Source: Clostridiales bacterium (GTDB taxonomy: Bacteria; Bacillota; Clostridia; Lachnospirales; WQUN01). Taken from it: a stretch of 9,787 nt of DNA. A model generated the notes under the pieces. The model ran no database searches and was not told the DNA's origin. It worked only from the letters and a program-made list of their open reading frames with translations. This document shows, in pieces, positions 7,801 through 9,787 of this stretch. Position 1 is the stretch's first letter. Every line of letters begins with the position of its first letter. Both the position numbers and the translations under genes were made by a program. Location of the stretch: assembly GCA_031289625.1 (NCBI GenBank), contig JAITPB010000140.1, forward strand, positions 1-9,787, written 5' to 3'.

Positions 7801-7998
7801 CCACGCTTTAAACGTATTGAAGTCGTTCGCGTATCCGGGATTGATGCGAACAGCGGCCACGCGTGCGGCAAAACCCAGCGCCAGCAGAATCACCAGCGGG
7901 CTGACGCGCAGCTTGCGCCAGTCATATTCAGCGGCGCAAAAGATGATCACGAAAAATGCGGTCAAAGCGGAGAGTGAAAAAATCGTAGACACAGCCAT
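4813..7998 (-). CDS. Double GT-C membrane glycosyltransferase: Gpi18-like module fused to PMT (GT39)
   Basis: The protein has 1061 residues in three parts. Residues ~1-430 are a polytopic GT-C module resembling Gpi18/GT87-type mannosyltransferases, with an Asn-Asp pair (58-59, in YANDFNTFKAW) in the first external loop and DYPPGY. After a Pro/Asp/Arg-rich linker (~431-465) and one membrane helix (~470-490), residues ~506-603 form a soluble discoidin-like domain (LSISDDGTDWRSL). Residues ~625-1061 are a PMT-type protein O-mannosyltransferase, with the catalytic Asp-Glu pair (648-649, YFDEIYHARTAYEF), HPPLGK (670-675), FAQTRISTIDVY and the C-terminal TYIYHYFPSVPF segment. Both modules should take sugars from polyprenyl phosphates on the outer side of the membrane. 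ATG 7998 is chosen over the longer frame from 8046, because that start falls inside the promoter. AAAGGA (8001-8006) is only two bases from ATG 7998 but eight from GTG 7992, which is a real alternative. The acceptor and sugar are unknown; a surface protein is the likely target. Confidence 0.88.
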   Translation of the reverse strand: MAVSTIFSLSALTAFFVIIFCAAEYDWRKLRVSPLVILLALGFAARVAAVRINPGYANDFNTFKAWANMLFEDGLANFYLSDSFTDYPPGYMYILYILGAAQSRLGLEGALFDFLMKLPAILCDLAAVALLYRMALRKCKPASAFWIGLAYALNPGVIMDASVWGQVDAVHTFLLLFAVDRLADKKYAASFMTYGLAILVKPQTLMIAPVFLYALYSAVFFTEKSNRRAVILKLGGCLAGTLALMTALTIPFTQHWNFKPILSQYVKTLASYPYATVNAYNLYAFLGANWKPVSDPFLGFSYNIWGYLFINAIVLFSLFILHRSRDQKSGLFFTAGLLTALTFTLSVKMHERYLFPALIFFLAAYIHKPDRRFVAFYGCYSMLFLVNCADVLYMLQNGNRLELIKESMPFVSMLNIILTGALAVAAVQAYKPGLPDRPGDRPELTDQTPWYEKHGPVVPEPSRPALKIGRKDIGIILAMMAVYAAIAFVRLGDRHAPQTAWAPEKGQSAVLRLEGSDDRPNDRRAVELIYMLGARHDKNFNLSISDDGTDWRSLKDFKGEKVFFWKDEKVDFDAPYVKITSLDDNLMIHELAFRDAEGNIIPAAPVPQDYPIAPESEDPLISSHPAFLCDEPQWVPETSSFMNSTYFDEIYHARTAYEFIHHLPVYEWTHPPLGKVIISWGVQLFGMTPFGWRFMGTLTGVLMIPVMYVLAKKLFGKREWAFFSAAVFTLDFMHFAQTRISTIDVYVTFFIMCMYLWMAMYFSLNFYAAASRRHGAFARSLVYLLFCGIFMGFAVSAKWQGAYAAAGLPILFFYVLYKRGKEYAYAKRHYADHDDQVEWESVRYFPAYAAVTLAACLVFFIVIPALIYRASYGMYLQTPDQRGLASVFKNQRDMFHYHATLVSTHSFASYWFQWPFMTRPIYYSAGTLPNGLRTGISSFGNPAVWWGGIAALFYCVRAQSKKFDKILLFLFVAYAAQYLPWALVSRTTYIYHYFPSVPFVTLLIAYAFRDRFPGGQRRAARRYLIAAAALFVMFYPVISGLPIPMNYVELFLKWMPSWVLS
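6429..6454 (-). repeat. Palindromic repeat copy 2 inside the PMT-fusion gene
   Basis: Positions 6437-6454 are a perfect 18-base palindrome centred on CGATCG. The overlapping 19-mer at 6429-6447 matches the one at 6675-6693 in 16 of 19 positions, differing only in its three central bases. In the protein it encodes DDRPNDRR at the start of the discoidin-like domain. It may be a small duplicated element or a coding coincidence in a Pro/Asp/Arg-rich region. Confidence 0.5.
6671..6693 (-). repeat. Palindromic repeat copy 1 inside the PMT-fusion gene
   Basis: Positions 6671-6688 are a perfect 18-base palindrome centred on GCGATCGC. It differs from the palindrome at 6437-6454 only by four symmetric transitions. 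The overlapping 19-mer at 6675-6693 is the direct-repeat partner of 6429-6447. It encodes DRPGDRPE in the linker between the first GT-C module and the rest of the protein. Confidence 0.5.
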
Positions 7999-8035
7999 AA
8001 TCCTTTCTTGCGCGCCTAGGCGAAAGTCCAATGCT

Positions 8036-8064
8036 ATTATAAGCATTCATCAGCATTTTATCAA
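8036..8064 (-). promoter_or_regulatory. Promoter of the glycosyltransferase operon
   Basis: Read on the minus strand, TTGATA (8059-8064) and a perfect TATAAT (8036-8041) are separated by exactly 17 bases. This is a near-consensus sigma-A-type promoter. Transcription would start near 8029, about 30 bases before ATG 7998. It faces away from the flavoprotein promoter at 8169-8197, and its -10 overlaps the start of the longest open frame, which rules out translation from 8046. Confidence 0.8.
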
Positions 8065-8168
8065 TGAAAAAAATGTTTGATATGAAAAAAAAATCGAAAT
8101 AAGGCTTCGGCCCCACGCCAAAAAATCAGGACGTTCCGCGAAGATGCATTGAACCCATGGGATTATTC

Positions 8169-8197
8169 TTGCCAAACGCCATAAAAGCCGATATAAT
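8169..8197 (+). promoter_or_regulatory. Promoter of the flavoprotein-aroH unit
   Basis: TTGCCA (8169-8174, five of six consensus) and a perfect TATAAT (8192-8197) are separated by exactly 17 bases. The start would be near 8204, leaving a short leader with GGGGA (8209-8213) five bases before ATG 8219. The roughly 100 bases between this and the opposing promoter hold no gene and no clear operator, only a short GGC-TTCG-GCC hairpin at 8103-8112. Confidence 0.8.
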
Positions 8198-8218
8198 TTT
8201 GTTGAAACGGGGACATTC

Positions 8219-9454
8219 ATGAAAAAAATCATTGTCATCGGCGGCGGGCCCGCGGGCATGATGGCGGCGGGTATAGCGGCGGGCCGCGGGCATGAAACGC
8301 TGCTTTTGGAAAAAAATGATCGTCTGGGAAAAAAACTCGCCATCACGGGCAAAGGGCGCTGCAACCTCACCAATGCGTCCGATCCCGAAGAGTTGATGGC
8401 CAACACGCCTGGGCATCCGGAGTTTTTGTACAGCGCGTTTTACACGTTCGGCAGCGATCATCTCATGGCCTTTTTCGAGCAATTGGGCGTCCCGTTGCAA
8501 ATAGAGAGAGGGAAACGCGTTTTCCCGCAATCTGGCCGGGCCGGAGACATCGTAGCGGCGCTGGAAATGTTTTTGCGGCGCAGCCGTGTAAAAATCAAAC
8601 TCAATACGCCAGCGGAGGCCATTCGCCAGTCCAGCGGCAGGGTTGACGCCGTCAAAATACAGAGCGGCGCGTGGGAATCGGCGGACGGCGTTGTGCTGGC
8701 CACCGGCGGGCTTTCTTATCCCTCGACAGGCTCGACAGGCGACGGGCATCGGTTCGCGCGGGCCTTAGGGCATCAGGTGACGGATCTTCTGCCGTCGCTG
8801 GTTCCCCTGCGCACAGCAGAAAAATGGCCTGCGGAGCTTCAGGGGCTTAGCCTCAAAAACACAGCCGTCACACTCATCCGCAAAGAGAATCAAAAACAGA
8901 AAATCTTATACCAGGATTTCGGCGAGCTGCTGTTTACCCATTTCGGCGTATCTGGCCCGGTGGTTTTAAGCGCCAGCCGTTTTGTCACGGGTTCTGACGC
9001 CAGCCGGCCGGTTCTCTCGATGGATTTAAAACCGGCGTTGAGCGAGAAAGAATTGGATTTGCGGGTGCTGCGGGATTTCGCGCAATACCAGAATAAAAAT
9101 TTTGCGCACAGCCTGGGTGATTTGCTCCCGAAAAAAATGATTCCAGTGATGGTTCGCCTCAGCGACATCCCGCCGGACAAAAAAGTACACGATGTCACAA
9201 AAGAAGAGCGCGGGCGGTTTGTCCGGCTGCTGAAAAATCTTGAACTGACCATTTTGGGCAATATGGGTTTTCAGGAAGCCGTGATCACCCAGGGCGGCGT
9301 TGCGGTGCATGAAGCCGATCCCTCGGCCATGCGCTCAAAGCGGATTCCCAATCTCTTTTTCGCGGGAGAAATTTTAGACGTGGACGCGCTGACAGGCGGC
9401 TTTAATTTACAAATCGCGTTTTCCACCGGCTTTTTGGCGGGAACGCATTGTTAA
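8219..9454 (+). CDS. HI0933/YhiN/BaiN-family NAD(P)/FAD-dependent oxidoreductase
   Basis: This is a 411-residue flavoprotein of about the usual family length. Residues 1-31 are the FAD-binding Rossmann start (IIVIGGGPAG, ending in LLLEK with the ribose-binding Glu31). The family signature GKKLAITGKGRCNLTN follows at 37-52. VVLATGGLSYPSTGSTGDGH (158-177) is the second FAD motif, and GFQEAVITQGGV (350-361) and FAGEILDVDALTGGFNLQ (381-398) close the FAD site. The middle (~190-345) is the family's inserted domain. Members are annotated variously as aminoacetone oxidase-like protein, BaiN (a bile-acid-pathway flavoprotein proposal) or YhiN; the physiological substrate is generally unknown, so no specific reaction is assigned. 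The ATG is supported by a ribosome binding site five bases upstream and a near-consensus promoter. No terminator lies in the 30-base gap before aroH, so the two are probably co-transcribed. Confidence 0.92.
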   Translation: MKKIIVIGGGPAGMMAAGIAAGRGHETLLLEKNDRLGKKLAITGKGRCNLTNASDPEELMANTPGHPEFLYSAFYTFGSDHLMAFFEQLGVPLQIERGKRVFPQSGRAGDIVAALEMFLRRSRVKIKLNTPAEAIRQSSGRVDAVKIQSGAWESADGVVLATGGLSYPSTGSTGDGHRFARALGHQVTDLLPSLVPLRTAEKWPAELQGLSLKNTAVTLIRKENQKQKILYQDFGELLFTHFGVSGPVVLSASRFVTGSDASRPVLSMDLKPALSEKELDLRVLRDFAQYQNKNFAHSLGDLLPKKMIPVMVRLSDIPPDKKVHDVTKEERGRFVRLLKNLELTILGNMGFQEAVITQGGVAVHEADPSAMRSKRIPNLFFAGEILDVDALTGGFNLQIAFSTGFLAGTHC

Positions 9455-9484
9455 AATTTCAAAAGGTAAGTCAGGGGGATGAAT

Positions 9485-9787
9485 ATGATAAGTGTCCGCG
9501 GCGACATAACCGTGAGCCAAAATACAAAAGAGGAAATTCTGGACGCCGCGAAAGAATTGCTGGAGGCCATGCTGCGGATGAATCGCCTGGAGCTGGATCA
9601 AATTATCTCCATCCTGTTTACTGCCACAAAAGATCTGGATCGGGCCTATCCGGCGGCGGCGGCGCGGGACATGGGCTTGACTTCCGCCGGGCTGATGTGC
9701 GCACAAGAGATGAATGTGACCGGCAGCCTGGAAAAATGTCTGCGCGCGCTGCTGGTGGCGGACTGCGATCAGCGGCAGGATCAGGCA
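9485..9787 (+). CDS. aroH: Monofunctional chorismate mutase AroH, 5' part
   Basis: The window end cuts this gene after 101 codons; B. subtilis AroH has about 127. AroH converts chorismate to prephenate at the branch to phenylalanine and tyrosine, in the cytoplasm, as a trimer with active sites between subunits. Residues matching the B. subtilis active site are visible: Arg5 (in ISVRGDITV), Tyr55 where Phe57 stands, Arg61, Cys72 and Glu75 (LMCAQEMNVTG), and Arg87 (EKCLRALL). The C-terminal Tyr108 and Arg116 equivalents lie outside the window. ATG 9485 is chosen because AGGGGG (9473-9478) lies six bases upstream; the in-frame ATG at 9479 directly abuts that site with no spacing. It follows the flavoprotein gene by 30 bases. 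In many Bacillota such flavoprotein genes stand near cmk, plsC and ispH, so these may follow, but that is inference. Confidence 0.93.
   Translation, partial: MISVRGDITVSQNTKEEILDAAKELLEAMLRMNRLELDQIISILFTATKDLDRAYPAAAARDMGLTSAGLMCAQEMNVTGSLEKCLRALLVADCDQRQDQA

Overview
The window looks like chromosomal DNA from an anaerobic member of the Bacillota (Clostridia-like). The evidence is a corrinoid carrier protein of methyl-transfer metabolism, a VanW-family surface protein with a copper-amine-oxidase-like C-terminal domain, an SsnA-type amidohydrolase, a Bacillus-type AroH chorismate mutase, purine-rich Shine-Dalgarno sites and sigma-A-type promoters. Base composition is moderately GC-rich, with many GCG and GGC codons. 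The assignment is inferred from gene families; no rRNA or other phylogenetic marker is present.

Left part (1-3384, + strand): the 3' end of a corrinoid protein gene is followed by a spacer holding an interlocked set of inverted repeats (391-461) and a strong intrinsic terminator (499-540). Next come a secreted VanW-family protein (635-1615), a gene for an SsnA-like metal-dependent aminohydrolase with its own extended -10 promoter (1738-3075), and a small two-helix membrane protein of unknown function whose codon use is more AT-rich (3157-3384).

Centre (3431-7998, - strand): one compact operon is read from a near-consensus promoter at 8036-8064. Its first gene is a 1061-residue membrane protein. 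It joins two GT-C glycosyltransferase modules through a Pro/Asp/Arg-rich linker and a discoidin-like extracytoplasmic domain, and its C-terminal module is a protein O-mannosyltransferase (PMT, GT39). Next come a GtrB/DPM1-like family 2 glycosyltransferase and a GtrA-family membrane protein. Together they plausibly make a polyprenyl-phosphate-linked sugar (GT2), help it across the membrane (GtrA) and transfer it to a surface acceptor, probably protein (PMT).

Right part (8169-9787, + strand): a divergent near-consensus promoter drives an HI0933/YhiN/BaiN-type flavoprotein. It is followed after 30 bases by aroH, cut by the window end with all visible active-site positions intact.

Most of the window is ordinary housekeeping or accessory gene content. 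The items most worth a second look are the double GT-C fusion protein with its operon, the pseudoknot-capable spacer behind the corrinoid gene, and a pair of related 18-bp perfect palindromes within the fusion gene. I saw no tRNA, rRNA, CRISPR array, transposase or integrase.
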